Assembly: GCA_000720375.1 (NCBI GenBank)
Contig: JOAA01000011.1
Span: 221,083-285,082 of the forward strand
Reading direction: 5' to 3'
Origin: Rhodococcus rhodnii
GTDB taxonomy: Bacteria > Actinomycetota > Actinomycetes > Mycobacteriales > Pseudonocardiaceae
DNA: 64,000 bases
The notes beneath the pieces were generated by a model that was not told the DNA's origin, searched no databases, and saw only the letters and a program-made list of their open reading frames with translations. This document shows positions 35,118-44,381 of this stretch, one piece after another (within the stretch, counting starts at the first letter, position 1; each line of letters opens with the position of its first letter). The translations under genes were made by a program, and so were the position numbers.

Positions 35118-36158
35118 GTTGTGCGGCCGGAACGCGGGCCGGTCGCCACGGTTGCGCCGCGAGCGCACCCAGGCGAGCCGGTGCTGGGTTTCGGCGTGGT
35201 GGTCGGTGATCGTGACCCGGGCGGTGTCGAACGAATGCAACACCGCCCGGTTCAGCTCCAGCGTGGCGCGGTCCCGCCAGAGCGTCCGGTCTGTCGACGT
35301 GTCCAGTCCCAATTGGATCGCGACCGGGTGGAGCATGGCGTACGCGGACTCGTCGGCCAGGCTGCGCGTGCCGATGTCCGTGCCGACGAACCACGTGTTG
35401 AAAGGCGCGGCCGGATAGTCGATCCCGCCGATCCGTAAGCGCATGTTCGTGATCACGGGTACCGCGGGCCAGCGCAGCCCGAGATCGGCGAACCACGGCA
35501 GATCCGGGTGCGTCAGCGGAACCTCGTAGACGACCTCGCGAGGGATCTTGAACGGCTGAGGGTCCTGCAGGCCCGTGCTGACGACCAAGGGCAGGTGGTC
35601 GAACGCGGTCCGTACGGCGGGCGGCTGCCAGCCCAAGGCCTCGATGGACTCGGTGAAGTCGACGTTGCGCGCGTCGCCCATGTCCGGGTACCCGGCGTAG
35701 CTGACCAACTGGGCGTTCCAGATCCGCGGACCGGGCGCGTCGGGACGGTCCGGCGCGAACACCGTGACGAGTGGCTGGATCTTGCCGCCGTTCGTGGCCA
35801 GCCTGAGGTGCTCGAAGCACTGGGCCGCGACGGCCGACGCCTTGTGGATGCCGCGCAGGTCGCGGACCTTGAGCCGGCGCCACGGCAGGCCGCTGGTGCA
35901 CCAGCCGCTGTCCCGCAGGGCGACCCGGGCGCCGTAGCAAAGCTCATGATGGGTGTGCCGGTAGGTGCCGGTCTCCGCGATCTCCGCGCGCACCTCGGCC
36001 AGCCGGTGGCGCACAGCGCCCGCCTCGGGATGCGCGTCGTGGAACATCCGCAGGAAGTCCTCCGCCGCGGCGAAGGCGACCGGACCGCCGGTGATCTTTT
36101 CGTTATAAAGGGCGGTCACGGGCCAGAAATCTACGTCCTGGGCGCGGTCTCCCGACAC
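35109..36158 (-). CDS. Divergent nitric oxide synthase oxygenase homologue
   Basis: Protein of 349 residues collinear with the bacterial NOS oxygenase domain: EIAETGTYRHTHHEL, ATNGGKIQPLVTVFAP, RIWNAQLVSYAGY, EVPLTHPDLPWFADLGLRW, GGIDYPAAPFNTW and LELNRAVLHSF all match. Cys87 aligns with the heme ligand. However, the proximal Trp six residues before it is Leu81, the CIGR motif reads CTSG, the substrate-binding Glu of TEIG is Asp261, and the C-terminal W-x-x-PP pterin/dimer segment is absent. Canonical enzymes make NO from arginine with an external reductase. Whether this one does is uncertain: a heme protein with changed chemistry is equally possible. GTG start. Confidence 0.82.
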   Translation of the reverse strand: MSGDRAQDVDFWPVTALYNEKITGGPVAFAAAEDFLRMFHDAHPEAGAVRHRLAEVRAEIAETGTYRHTHHELCYGARVALRDSGWCTSGLPWRRLKVRDLRGIHKASAVAAQCFEHLRLATNGGKIQPLVTVFAPDRPDAPGPRIWNAQLVSYAGYPDMGDARNVDFTESIEALGWQPPAVRTAFDHLPLVVSTGLQDPQPFKIPREVVYEVPLTHPDLPWFADLGLRWPAVPVITNMRLRIGGIDYPAAPFNTWFVGTDIGTRSLADESAYAMLHPVAIQLGLDTSTDRTLWRDRATLELNRAVLHSFDTARVTITDHHAETQHRLAWVRSRRNRGDRPAFRPHNSR

Positions 36159-36252
36159 TGCCAGACGGGTCAGACGCCGTGGTCAGTCGATCGAGCGACC
36201 CAGACACCCTGAGTGACTCGCTCGGCAGTGCGGGAGATCGACTTGAGTCGCC

Positions 36253-36537
36253 CTAAGCGGTGACGTCGACGCCTTTCCAGAACGCGACATGGTCCTTGAT
36301 CTGCGCCGCGGCCTCGAACGGCTCGGTGTAGTACCACGCGGCGTCGGTGTTCTCCTGGCCGTCCACCGACAACGTGTAGTAGCTGGCGGTGCCCTTCCAA
36401 TGGCAGACCGACGTGGTCTCGGATGGCTTGAGATACTGCTGATTCACTGAATCGATCGGGAAGTAGTGGTTCCCCTCCACGACCACAGTGTTGTCACTCT
36501 CCGCTATGACAGTTCCATTCCACCGTGCTATCGCCAT
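36253..36537 (-). CDS. DUF427-family protein
   Basis: Small protein of 94 residues with the DUF427 beta-barrel signature: MAIARWNGTVIAESDNTVVVEGNHYFP, then SVCHWKGTASYYTL and NTDAAWYYTEPFEAA. Usually single-domain and of unknown role. ATG at 36537. It lies 95 bp upstream of the NOS-like gene on the same strand; the gap contains the imperfect palindrome GTCGATC...GATCGAC. Co-regulation with the NOS-like gene is possible but not shown. Confidence 0.9.
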   Translation of the reverse strand: MAIARWNGTVIAESDNTVVVEGNHYFPIDSVNQQYLKPSETTSVCHWKGTASYYTLSVDGQENTDAAWYYTEPFEAAAQIKDHVAFWKGVDVTA

Positions 36538-36603
36538 GCAGCCAGTTAACGCCTCGTAGGATTCGGCTGCAAAGGCATCCCAGCCCCGAGGAGGACGAGA
36601 CCG

Positions 36604-37638
36604 ATGCCCATCGCGACACCCGAGGTCTATGCCGAGATGCTGGATCGGGCGAAGCAGAACGAGTTCGCTTACCCGGCCATCAACGTCACGTCCTCGGAGA
36701 CCCTGAACGCCGCACTGCGTGGTTTCGCCGAGGCGCAGAGCGACGGCATAATCCAGGTGTCCACTGGTGGCGCCGAGTTCGCGTCCGGCACCAAGGTGAA
36801 GGACATGGTCACCGGAGCGGTGGCGCTGGCCGAGTTCGCCCACGTGGTGGCGGCCAAATACCCGGTGAACATCGCACTGCACACCGACCACTGCCCGAAG
36901 GACAAGCTGGACGGCTTCGTGCGTCCACTGATCGAGGTCAGCAAAGAGCGAGTGGCCAAAGGCCAGAACCCGCTGTTCCAATCGCACATGTGGGACGGCT
37001 CAGCGGTGCCGATCGACGAGAACCTGAAGATCGCGGCGGAACTGCTGACCCAGACGGTCGAGGCCAACATCATCCTCGAAGTCGAGATCGGCGTGGTCGG
37101 CGGCGAGGAAGACGGCGTAGCCAACGAGATCAACGACAAGCTCTACACCTCGGAAGAGGACTACATCAAAACGATCGACGCCCTCGGCGCCGGCGAGCGC
37201 GGCCGCTACCTGCTGGCCGCAACCTTCGGCAACGTCCACGGCGTGTACAAGCCAGGCAACGTGAAGCTGCGCCCCGAGGTACTCAAGCGCGGCCAGGAAG
37301 TCGCCGCCCAGAAGCTGGGCCGTCCGGCCGACGCGAAGCCCTTCGAACTGGTCTTCCACGGCGGATCAGGCTCGGAACTGTCGGAGATCCACGAGGCCGT
37401 GTCCTACGGCGTGGTGAAGATGAACATCGACACCGACACGCAGTACGCCTTCACCCGCCCGATCGCCGAGCACATGTTCAAGAACTACGACGGCGTGCTG
37501 AAGATCGACGGCGAGGTCGGCAACAAGAAGACCTACGACCCACGCAGCTACATCAAGAAGGCCGAAGTGGCCATGGCCGACCGGATCATCGAGGCCTGCC
37601 AGCACCTGAAGTCCGCCGGCCGCATGATCGCCGGCTGA
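36604..37638 (+). CDS. fba: Class II fructose-bisphosphate aldolase
   Basis: Zinc aldolase of 344 residues catalysing fructose-1,6-bisphosphate cleavage in glycolysis and gluconeogenesis. Motifs: YPAINVTSSETLNAALRGFA, the zinc-binding HTDHC near 100, EVEIGVVGGEEDG, FGNVHGVYKPG with zinc His, and FHGGSGSELSEI (phosphate loop). Full length. GAGGA precedes ATG, and a strong terminator follows. DUF3151 next to fba is a conserved actinobacterial arrangement. Confidence 0.98.
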   Translation: MPIATPEVYAEMLDRAKQNEFAYPAINVTSSETLNAALRGFAEAQSDGIIQVSTGGAEFASGTKVKDMVTGAVALAEFAHVVAAKYPVNIALHTDHCPKDKLDGFVRPLIEVSKERVAKGQNPLFQSHMWDGSAVPIDENLKIAAELLTQTVEANIILEVEIGVVGGEEDGVANEINDKLYTSEEDYIKTIDALGAGERGRYLLAATFGNVHGVYKPGNVKLRPEVLKRGQEVAAQKLGRPADAKPFELVFHGGSGSELSEIHEAVSYGVVKMNIDTDTQYAFTRPIAEHMFKNYDGVLKIDGEVGNKKTYDPRSYIKKAEVAMADRIIEACQHLKSAGRMIAG

Positions 37639-37654
37639 CGCCCCGCAACGAAGA

Positions 37655-37688
37655 GAAGCCCGCGCTCCGCGAACAGAGCGCGGGCTTC
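37655..37688 (+). terminator. Intrinsic terminator after fba
   Basis: GAAGCCCGCGCTC (37655-37667) pairs perfectly over 13 bp with GAGCGCGGGCTTC (37676-37688), with an 8-base loop and a short TTC tail. It lies 16 bp after the fba stop. Confidence 0.9.
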
Positions 37689-37728
37689 TTCATGCGCCGG
37701 CGAAAAAGGCCGCCCCGCCCACCAACAA

Positions 37729-38034
37729 GGCGCGCCCCTACCCGAAGCGGAGGCGCGCCCAAGATCCAACGAAGGCGCGCCCTAAGCAGTAGTCGGCGCG
37801 ATTTTGTGTGGAGTGGCGCCGCAAATAAGCTTGTCGGCGGGCAGGGCCGCAGGTCCTGCCCGCTTTCCCTGTCCTTTGCGGCTGCCCAGAAAAAAAGACA
37901 CAGCCTCCTTGGAGACCACAGCGGCAGGAGCCAGGCTGGGTGCTCCACACCAAATCGCGCCGACCCCGGATAGCAGCGCGCCGAAAGCAAGCACAGCGCG
38001 CGCCGCGGCGACCCACCAGCGCGCCGAAACCAAA
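37729..38034. repeat. Palindrome-rich gap with inverted repeat and GGCGCGCC array
   Basis: The 467-bp gap after fba has no convincing gene until 38106. GGCGCGCC occurs at 37729, 37752 and 37774 (22-23 bp period). An inverted repeat joins 37792-37817 (GTCGGCGCGATTTTGTGTGG start) to 37940-37964 (its complement with three or so mismatches), enclosing about 120 bp that itself contains CGGGCAGG/CCTGCCCG. To the right, AGCGCGCCGAAA-type motifs recur near 37975-38030. It looks like a mobile non-coding element or a large RNA/DNA hairpin; no transposase is seen. Confidence 0.7.
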
Positions 38035-38105
38035 CCCAATCACCCGATCGAGCGGGTGAACTTCATTGCTCAGCGGCCAACCGACAGCCAAGGTCCTGAC
38101 CCGTG

Positions 38106-38189
38106 ATGCCCAAACGCCTCATAGCCATCGTCATTCTCGCCTGTCTCGCACTCGCCACCCTCGGAGCCATAGCGAGCGTCCTGAGCTGA
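38106..38189 (+). CDS. Candidate 27-residue membrane peptide
   Basis: ATG at 38106 opens a short frame ending in TGA at 38187-38189: MPKRLIAIVILACLALATLG followed by seven residues. The shape, two basic residues then one hydrophobic helix, is that of a small membrane protein. It ends 12 bp before the DUF3151 start. The ribosome site is weak (AAGG about 13 bases upstream), so expression is uncertain. It is too short for family assignment. Confidence 0.4.
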   Translation: MPKRLIAIVILACLALATLGAIASVLS

Positions 38190-38201
38190 TTGGATGGGGT
38201 C

Positions 38202-38600
38202 ATGCAGAACAACCTGCTTGGCCCCGAACCGACACGGCTGCCCGAACGCCCCGAGCAGCAAGCCGCCATCGACTCAGGGAAAGACCCCGCCGAGGTCGCC
38301 GCGCAGTGGCCGGACTTCAGTGAAGCCTGGGCTGTTCTCGCGGAGCAGGCTCTCGACAAGGGTGAGCACGTCGCGGCCTACGCCTACGCCCGCACCGGCT
38401 ATCACCGTGGCCTGGATCAGTTGCGGCGCAACGGCTGGAAGGGCTTCGGTCCGGTCCCGTGGAGCCATCGGCCGAACCAGGGTTTCCTGCGGGCGTTGGC
38501 TGCCTTGGGAAAGGCTGCCAACGCCATCGGCGAGACCGAGGAGTACGACCGGGTCAAGAAGTTCATCGAGGACTCCGACCCGGCCGCTCCCGGCATCTAG
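38202..38600 (+). CDS. DUF3151 protein
   Basis: Conserved actinobacterial protein of about 132 residues: NNLLGPEPTRLPERPEQ at the start, WAVLAEQALDKGEHVAAYAYARTGYHRGLD and WSHRPNQGFLRALAALG in the centre. Helical, soluble, TPR-like in appearance. It is found next to fba in many actinomycetes, and its role is unknown. The start at 38202 after GATGGGG is preferred. It overlaps the convergent HNH gene by four bases. Confidence 0.92.
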   Translation: MQNNLLGPEPTRLPERPEQQAAIDSGKDPAEVAAQWPDFSEAWAVLAEQALDKGEHVAAYAYARTGYHRGLDQLRRNGWKGFGPVPWSHRPNQGFLRALAALGKAANAIGETEEYDRVKKFIEDSDPAAPGI

Positions 38601-39223
38601 CAGCTGTTGAGCATCGAGTTCAGTGCTGACTTCTCCGCGGAGTTGATCGTCAGCGCCCACTTGTACTTCGAGCCGATCCACATCCGCGCGTAGGTGCAGT
38701 GGTACGACGTGAGCGGCGGCTTCCAGGTGGCCGGCGTCTGGTCACCCTTGGCTTGGTTGACGTTGTCCGTCACCGCGATCAGCTGTGGGCCGGACAGGTC
38801 GTTGGCGAACTGCTGACGCTTGGCCGTCGTCCACGACCGCGCGCCGGTCTTCCACGCGTTGGAGAGCGGGATGATGTGGTCGATGTCGACGTCCGACGCG
38901 GCCGTCCATGTGGCGCCGTCGTACGGGCTGTACCAGCGGCCTGATGTGGCGGCGCACGACGAGTCGACCACGACGTTCGTGCCGTCTCGCTTCAGTACCT
39001 GCTCTCTGGTGTTGCAGGTGCCTGAAACGGTGGTCCAGTGCGGGAAGAGATCGCGGCTGTAGCCACTCGACGATCCGTCCGCGGCCACTGTCAAGGCGTT
39101 CAACTGCGTCCGGGCAGTGGTCGCACTGGGAATGCCTGGCGGGGTCGCCGACGCCACCACGACCATTCCGAGGAGCAGGGCGACGACGAGCAGCAGGGTC
39201 CGTAAGGCATTTTTGGCGATCAT
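38597..39223 (-). CDS. Secreted HNH-family nuclease (DUF1524/GmrSD-like)
   Basis: Protein of 208 residues with an N-terminal signal sequence (ALRTLLLVVALLLGMVVVASA) and the nuclease core DVDIDHIIPLSNAWKTGARSW, with a downstream GDQTPATWKPP and CTYARMWIGSKYKW segment. Paired Cys residues suit an extracellular location. The DUF1524-type HNH fold cuts DNA using a divalent metal; secretion suggests nutrient scavenging or competition. The gene ends within DUF3151 by a four-base convergent overlap. Confidence 0.9.
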   Translation of the reverse strand: MIAKNALRTLLLVVALLLGMVVVASATPPGIPSATTARTQLNALTVAADGSSSGYSRDLFPHWTTVSGTCNTREQVLKRDGTNVVVDSSCAATSGRWYSPYDGATWTAASDVDIDHIIPLSNAWKTGARSWTTAKRQQFANDLSGPQLIAVTDNVNQAKGDQTPATWKPPLTSYHCTYARMWIGSKYKWALTINSAEKSALNSMLNSC

Positions 39224-39299
39224 GTCACCTCCGTGTCTGAAGTCACTCGACCGTGAACTACGGAGATGGCCTGATCAATACCTTTGGGTGACACCCGTC

Positions 39300-39842
39300 C
39301 TACTGATGCCGTAACTCGGACTCCACCACAGCGCGCATCAGCCGGGCCGTGTGGTCCGCGATCTCCGCCGCTGAGCAGGGACGATCATGCGTCAGCCACC
39401 ACGTGATCGCCTGCACCGCGATGGCCCCGAGGACGGTCGGGGTCAAATCATTACCGTCTTTCCCAGTCAGGTGCCCGGAGCTCAGCGAGGAGAGTTTCGC
39501 GCGCATCTTGTCGGCGAACCACGAGCCTGCCTTGCGGCTCAACAACGCCCGGTACAGCCGCTCGTAACTCGCGATGTGCTCGAAGAACGCGACCCAGCGT
39601 TGCTGCTGCGTCTCGGGCGCGTTGACCATCAACGTGCCGAGCGCGTCGTCGAAGACCTGCTCGGCGAGGTGGTACTTGTCCTTGTAGTTCCGGTAGAACG
39701 CGGCCCGGCTGATCATCGCGCGGGACGTGATCTCGCCGACCGTGATCCGGTCGAAGCCGCGCTCGTCGATCAACTCCACCAGGGCGTCACGCAGCAGCTT
39801 GCGCGTCCGCCGCACCCGCAGATCGCCTTCCGGCCGAGACAA
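39300..39842 (-). CDS. TetR-family transcriptional regulator
   Basis: Regulator of about 180 residues. The N-terminal helix-turn-helix is ERGFDRITVGEITSRAMISRAAFYRNYKDK; the C-terminal domain is helical (ligand-binding, WVAFFEHIASYERLYRALL). TTG at 39842 has AAGGAG six bases upstream and gives a normal length; the longer GTG at 39932 would start inside the operator. Divergent from the quinone oxidoreductase gene, which it probably represses. Confidence 0.87.
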   Translation of the reverse strand: MSRPEGDLRVRRTRKLLRDALVELIDERGFDRITVGEITSRAMISRAAFYRNYKDKYHLAEQVFDDALGTLMVNAPETQQQRWVAFFEHIASYERLYRALLSRKAGSWFADKMRAKLSSLSSGHLTGKDGNDLTPTVLGAIAVQAITWWLTHDRPCSAAEIADHTARLMRAVVESELRHQ

Positions 39843-39925
39843 AACCCGCTCCTTGTCCAGGATGAGACACCGTGGCTCGGTTGGTCCTGTTCGCCGGGCC
39901 ACCGGCAGGACAGTCTGCCTCATGA

Positions 39926-39940
39926 GAGACACCTTGTCTC
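39926..39940 (+). promoter_or_regulatory. TetR-type operator in the divergent promoter
   Basis: GAGACACCTTGTCTC is a perfect 6-3-6 palindrome (GAGACA/TGTCTC). Additional GAGACA half-sites occur at 39836 and near 39865. It lies between the TetR gene and the oxidoreductase gene, 18 bp before the latter's start codon. Confidence 0.75.
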
Positions 39941-39957
39941 ATAACGAGGAGCTGATC

Positions 39958-40812
39958 ATGCGAGTTGTCCGAGTCGACGGATTCGGAACACCAGACGTGC
40001 TGCGCGTCGCCGAAGCCGACCGGCCGACCCCGGAATCCGGTCAGGTGCTGGTCAAGGTCGAGGTCGCGGCCGTCTTGTTCGCGGATACGTTGGTGCGCCG
40101 GGGAGTCATGCCATGGCCGGTGCCGTACGTCCCAGGAATGGAAGTCGGTGGCGTCGTCGACGGTCGGCGTGTGGTCGCCAGGACAGCGGGATTCCAGGGC
40201 GGGTACGCGGAATTCGCCCTGGCCGAAGACGTCCACCCGGTCCCGGACGGGATGTCGATGGAGCACGCGGTGACCTTGTACGGCGGTGGGGACATGGCGA
40301 TCGGCCTGCTCGACGCGATGCGTGTGGACGACACCGACACGGTGTTGATCACCGCCGCCGCCGGCCGGATCGGCTCGATGCTCGTCCAGCTGGCCAAAGC
40401 CCGTGGTGCGCGCGTGATCCCAGTGGCGAGCCCCGGCAAGCTGCCGGACACAGTGGCTTACGACGGTGACTGGGGCGAGCCCACGGTCGTGCTGGACTCC
40501 GTCGGCGGACAGGTCGCGGAGAAGGCCATCGCGGTGGCCAAGGACCGGGTCGGGCTCTACGGGTTCGCGTCGGGAAGCTGGCCGGAACTCAACGCCGAGT
40601 CGATCGCCCAAAGAGGACTCACCATCGTCGGCGCGGGTGCCGTGGTGCGAAGGCGGAGTCGCGAGCAGCAACGCGCCGACGCGCACCGAGCCATGAACAG
40701 CGGCATGGAAGCGAGGATCCACGCCGTCCATCCGCTGGAAGACGCCGCCAAGGCCCACCTGGACATCGAGGAGCGCCGCAACATCGGCGCTGTGCTCCTG
40801 CGGGTCAGATGA
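39958..40812 (+). CDS. Zinc-independent quinone oxidoreductase (MDR superfamily)
   Basis: Alcohol-dehydrogenase-like protein of 284 residues: GroES-like N-terminal domain (MRVVRVDGFGTPDVLRVAEADRP, FADTLVRRGVMP, VPGMEVGGVV) and Rossmann domain with the cofactor region LITAAAGRIGSMLVQLAKARGA. The quinone oxidoreductase/crotonase-like branch lacks zinc ligands. It is somewhat shorter than usual (about 320), with a compact linker. ACGAGGA precedes ATG. Regulated by the adjacent TetR protein; reduces quinones or enones by inference. Confidence 0.9.
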   Translation: MRVVRVDGFGTPDVLRVAEADRPTPESGQVLVKVEVAAVLFADTLVRRGVMPWPVPYVPGMEVGGVVDGRRVVARTAGFQGGYAEFALAEDVHPVPDGMSMEHAVTLYGGGDMAIGLLDAMRVDDTDTVLITAAAGRIGSMLVQLAKARGARVIPVASPGKLPDTVAYDGDWGEPTVVLDSVGGQVAEKAIAVAKDRVGLYGFASGSWPELNAESIAQRGLTIVGAGAVVRRRSREQQRADAHRAMNSGMEARIHAVHPLEDAAKAHLDIEERRNIGAVLLRVR

Positions 40813-41485
40813 GGCCGCGGGCCACCCGCAGGTCCGAGGTGTGCCGGTACCACGTCCAGCGTTGCGTCTGCCGCGGATGCGCGACGCCGTCCTTGATCGG
40901 GGTCACGGGCAGGCTGCCGAGCTGGAACGCACGGCCCCGGAACTCGCTGACGCGCTTGCCGAGCAAGCCACGGCGGATCACGCGGACCACGAGCCCATGG
41001 CGGCCGGTCGGGTCGGGTGTGATCTCGATCCCACTGACGCCGCCGCGCAGCGCGGTCGTGTCGTCGCAGTAGCCGACTCCGCGGGTCGGCCCGATCTTGC
41101 CAAGTCCGACGAGCACGCCACCGGCGTCGTCGCGCAGCAGTGGGATCGGGTCGACGTCGCCGCGCAGCGCGACTTCCACCGCCTTGCCGGTGTCCGATGG
41201 CAGGTTCCACAGGTCCGCGACCGGCGAGTCGCCAACTGGCACGAACCCGACAGTGACCGAATCGACGAGTTCTTTGCGCAACAGTCGCAGGACGACCGCG
41301 GCGAGGTCCGCATCGGTGCCCGCGACCACCAATCGGCGCTCGGAAAGGCCCGCGAGCAGGGGATCCACGTCCGGTCGCGCGGGGTTCGACGGCACCGGTC
41401 GCACCTCGACGTCATCACGCTCGGTCAACGACGTCAACCGACCGTGTTCGGCTGAATCGCCGCAGGCCAGTACGAGTGCACCCAC
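40805..41485 (-). CDS. Degenerate diacylglycerol-kinase-like protein next to purA
   Basis: Conserved-looking protein of 226 residues without a clear named family. LVVAGTDADLAAVVLRLLRKEL, VTVGFVPVGDSPVADLWNLP and GKAVEVALRGDVDPIPLLRD follow the order of the lipid/NAD-kinase fold, where the canonical motifs would be GGDGT and a PLGTGN-like loop; here both are altered, so kinase activity is doubtful. A beta-rich C-terminal part follows. It is divergent from purA across 66 bp. From memory, hypothetical genes flank purA in mycobacteria too, but homology is not tested. GTG start. Confidence 0.65.
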   Translation of the reverse strand: MGALVLACGDSAEHGRLTSLTERDDVEVRPVPSNPARPDVDPLLAGLSERRLVVAGTDADLAAVVLRLLRKELVDSVTVGFVPVGDSPVADLWNLPSDTGKAVEVALRGDVDPIPLLRDDAGGVLVGLGKIGPTRGVGYCDDTTALRGGVSGIEITPDPTGRHGLVVRVIRRGLLGKRVSEFRGRAFQLGSLPVTPIKDGVAHPRQTQRWTWYRHTSDLRVARGLI

Positions 41486-41503
41486 GCTGAGCTCCTGGTC
41501 TAA

Positions 41504-42841
<1,338 letters not shown>

Positions 42842-42906
42842 CAAGGCACGTTCAGCATCTGGGAAGCGTTGACCGGCGGCTGACCGGCTGAGAACACTCG
42901 GGGCCC

Positions 42907-43722
42907 ATGAGCTCCGTCGTGGTCCGGCCGGTGGCCGCCCATTCCATTGCGGCGCCGCCAAAACAGCGGCGCCGCCGTCGAACACCCGACTTACGCAGAT
43001 GGATCAGTCCACTTGCGATAGTCGTCATCTGGCAGCTCGCGAGCAGTACCGGAGTGCTGCCATCGGACAAGCTCAGCTCGCCGTGGACGGTCCTGCAATC
43101 CGCCGTCGAACTGGCGCAAACCGGCGAGCTGGGCGAAGCGTTCGTTGTCTCGTTGCGCCGGGTGGCCATCGGTTTCGTGCTCGGCGCCGTGATCGGCCTT
43201 GTCCTCGGCGCCGTCTCCGGGTTGTCGAAATGGGGCCAGGCCCTGGTCGACCCGCCCGTGCAGATGCTGCGCACGCTGCCGTTCCTCGGCCTGATCCCGT
43301 TGTTCATCCTCTGGTTCGGCATCGGCGAGGAACCGAAGATCGCCCTGGTCACGCTGGGCGTCGCGTTTCCCTTGTACCTCAACGTGCATTCCGGGATCCG
43401 GAACACCGAGCCGCAGCTGATCGAGGCGACCACGGCACTGGGGTTCACCCGGACCGAGCGTCTGTGGCACGTCGTTCTGCCGTCCGCGATCCCGCAAACA
43501 CTCGTCGGCGTACGGCAATCGCTGGGCATCGCCTGGCTTTCCCTGATCGTCGGTGAACAGGTCAACGCCGACGCGGGCCTGGGGTATCTGATCAACAACG
43601 CGCGTGACTTCCTGCGCACAGACGTGATCGTGGTCGGTCTCGTGGTCTACGCGATCCTCGGCCTGATCACCGACGCCTTGGTGCGGCTACTGGAAAGGAA
43701 GGCGCTGCGATGGCGGGCGTGA
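42907..43722 (+). CDS. ssuC: Aliphatic sulfonate ABC transporter permease
   Basis: Permease of 271 residues, SsuC/TauC type, about six helices: IVVIWQLASSTGVLP start, FVVSLRRVAIGFVLG, LVDPPVQMLRTLPFLGLIPL, and the EAA loop IEATTALGFTRTERLWHVVLPSAIP, where the ATPase docks. The N-terminus has a basic cytoplasmic extension (KQRRRRRTPDLRR). It overlaps ssuB by 13 bases. Substrate assignment rests on the downstream ssuD-type monooxygenase. Confidence 0.93.
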   Translation: MSSVVVRPVAAHSIAAPPKQRRRRRTPDLRRWISPLAIVVIWQLASSTGVLPSDKLSSPWTVLQSAVELAQTGELGEAFVVSLRRVAIGFVLGAVIGLVLGAVSGLSKWGQALVDPPVQMLRTLPFLGLIPLFILWFGIGEEPKIALVTLGVAFPLYLNVHSGIRNTEPQLIEATTALGFTRTERLWHVVLPSAIPQTLVGVRQSLGIAWLSLIVGEQVNADAGLGYLINNARDFLRTDVIVVGLVVYAILGLITDALVRLLERKALRWRA

Positions 43723-44381
43723 AGGTACGCGGGCTGACCAAGCGCTTCGGCTCACGCGTGGTGCTCGATCAGTTGGACCTGGACATCGCACCCGGAGAGT
43801 TCGTGGCCTTGTTGGGGCACAGCGGTTCCGGCAAGTCGACGTTGCTCAGGGTGCTCGCCGGGCTCGACCGTGAAGTCCAGGGCGAGGCACATGTCGACGG
43901 CACGGTGTCGGTGGCGTTCCAGCAACCTCGGTTGCTGCCGTGGCGTCGCGTGTGGCGAAACATCGTTCTGGGGCTGCACAGGCCCGACGCCGGTCGCGAG
44001 CTGGCGCTGAAGGCTCTCGACGAGGTGCGCCTGGCTGACCACGCGGACAAGTGGCCGCGAACGTTGTCCGGCGGCGAGGCGCAGCGCGTTTCCCTTGCCA
44101 GGGCCCTGGTCCGGGAACCGGACCTGCTTCTGCTGGATGAGCCGTTCGCCGCGTTGGACGCGTTGACGAGGCTGGCGATGCACCGCCTGGTTCGTGACCT
44201 GTGGCAGGCCCACCAGCCTTCGGTCCTGCTGGTGACGCATGACGTGGACGAGGCCTTGCGCCTGGCACAGCGGCTGCTCGTGCTGTCCGGCGGGCAGATC
44301 GTCAGCGAGTACGAGCCCAGCCAGGGCACCCGCGAGCGAGTGCTGGCCGACCTGGGAGTGAGTGAGAATGCGACTGCGTAA
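43710..44381 (+). CDS. ssuB: Aliphatic sulfonate ABC transporter ATPase
   Basis: ATPase of 223 residues: Walker A GHSGSGKST near 36, Q-loop VAFQQPRLLPWRRV, signature LSGGEAQRVSLARALV, Walker B LLLLDEPFAALD, and VTHDVDEAL switch His. The TauB/SsuB class energises uptake of sulfonates. It overlaps both neighbours, so the four genes are one operon. Confidence 0.94.
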   Translation: MAGVKVRGLTKRFGSRVVLDQLDLDIAPGEFVALLGHSGSGKSTLLRVLAGLDREVQGEAHVDGTVSVAFQQPRLLPWRRVWRNIVLGLHRPDAGRELALKALDEVRLADHADKWPRTLSGGEAQRVSLARALVREPDLLLLDEPFAALDALTRLAMHRLVRDLWQAHQPSVLLVTHDVDEALRLAQRLLVLSGGQIVSEYEPSQGTRERVLADLGVSENATA

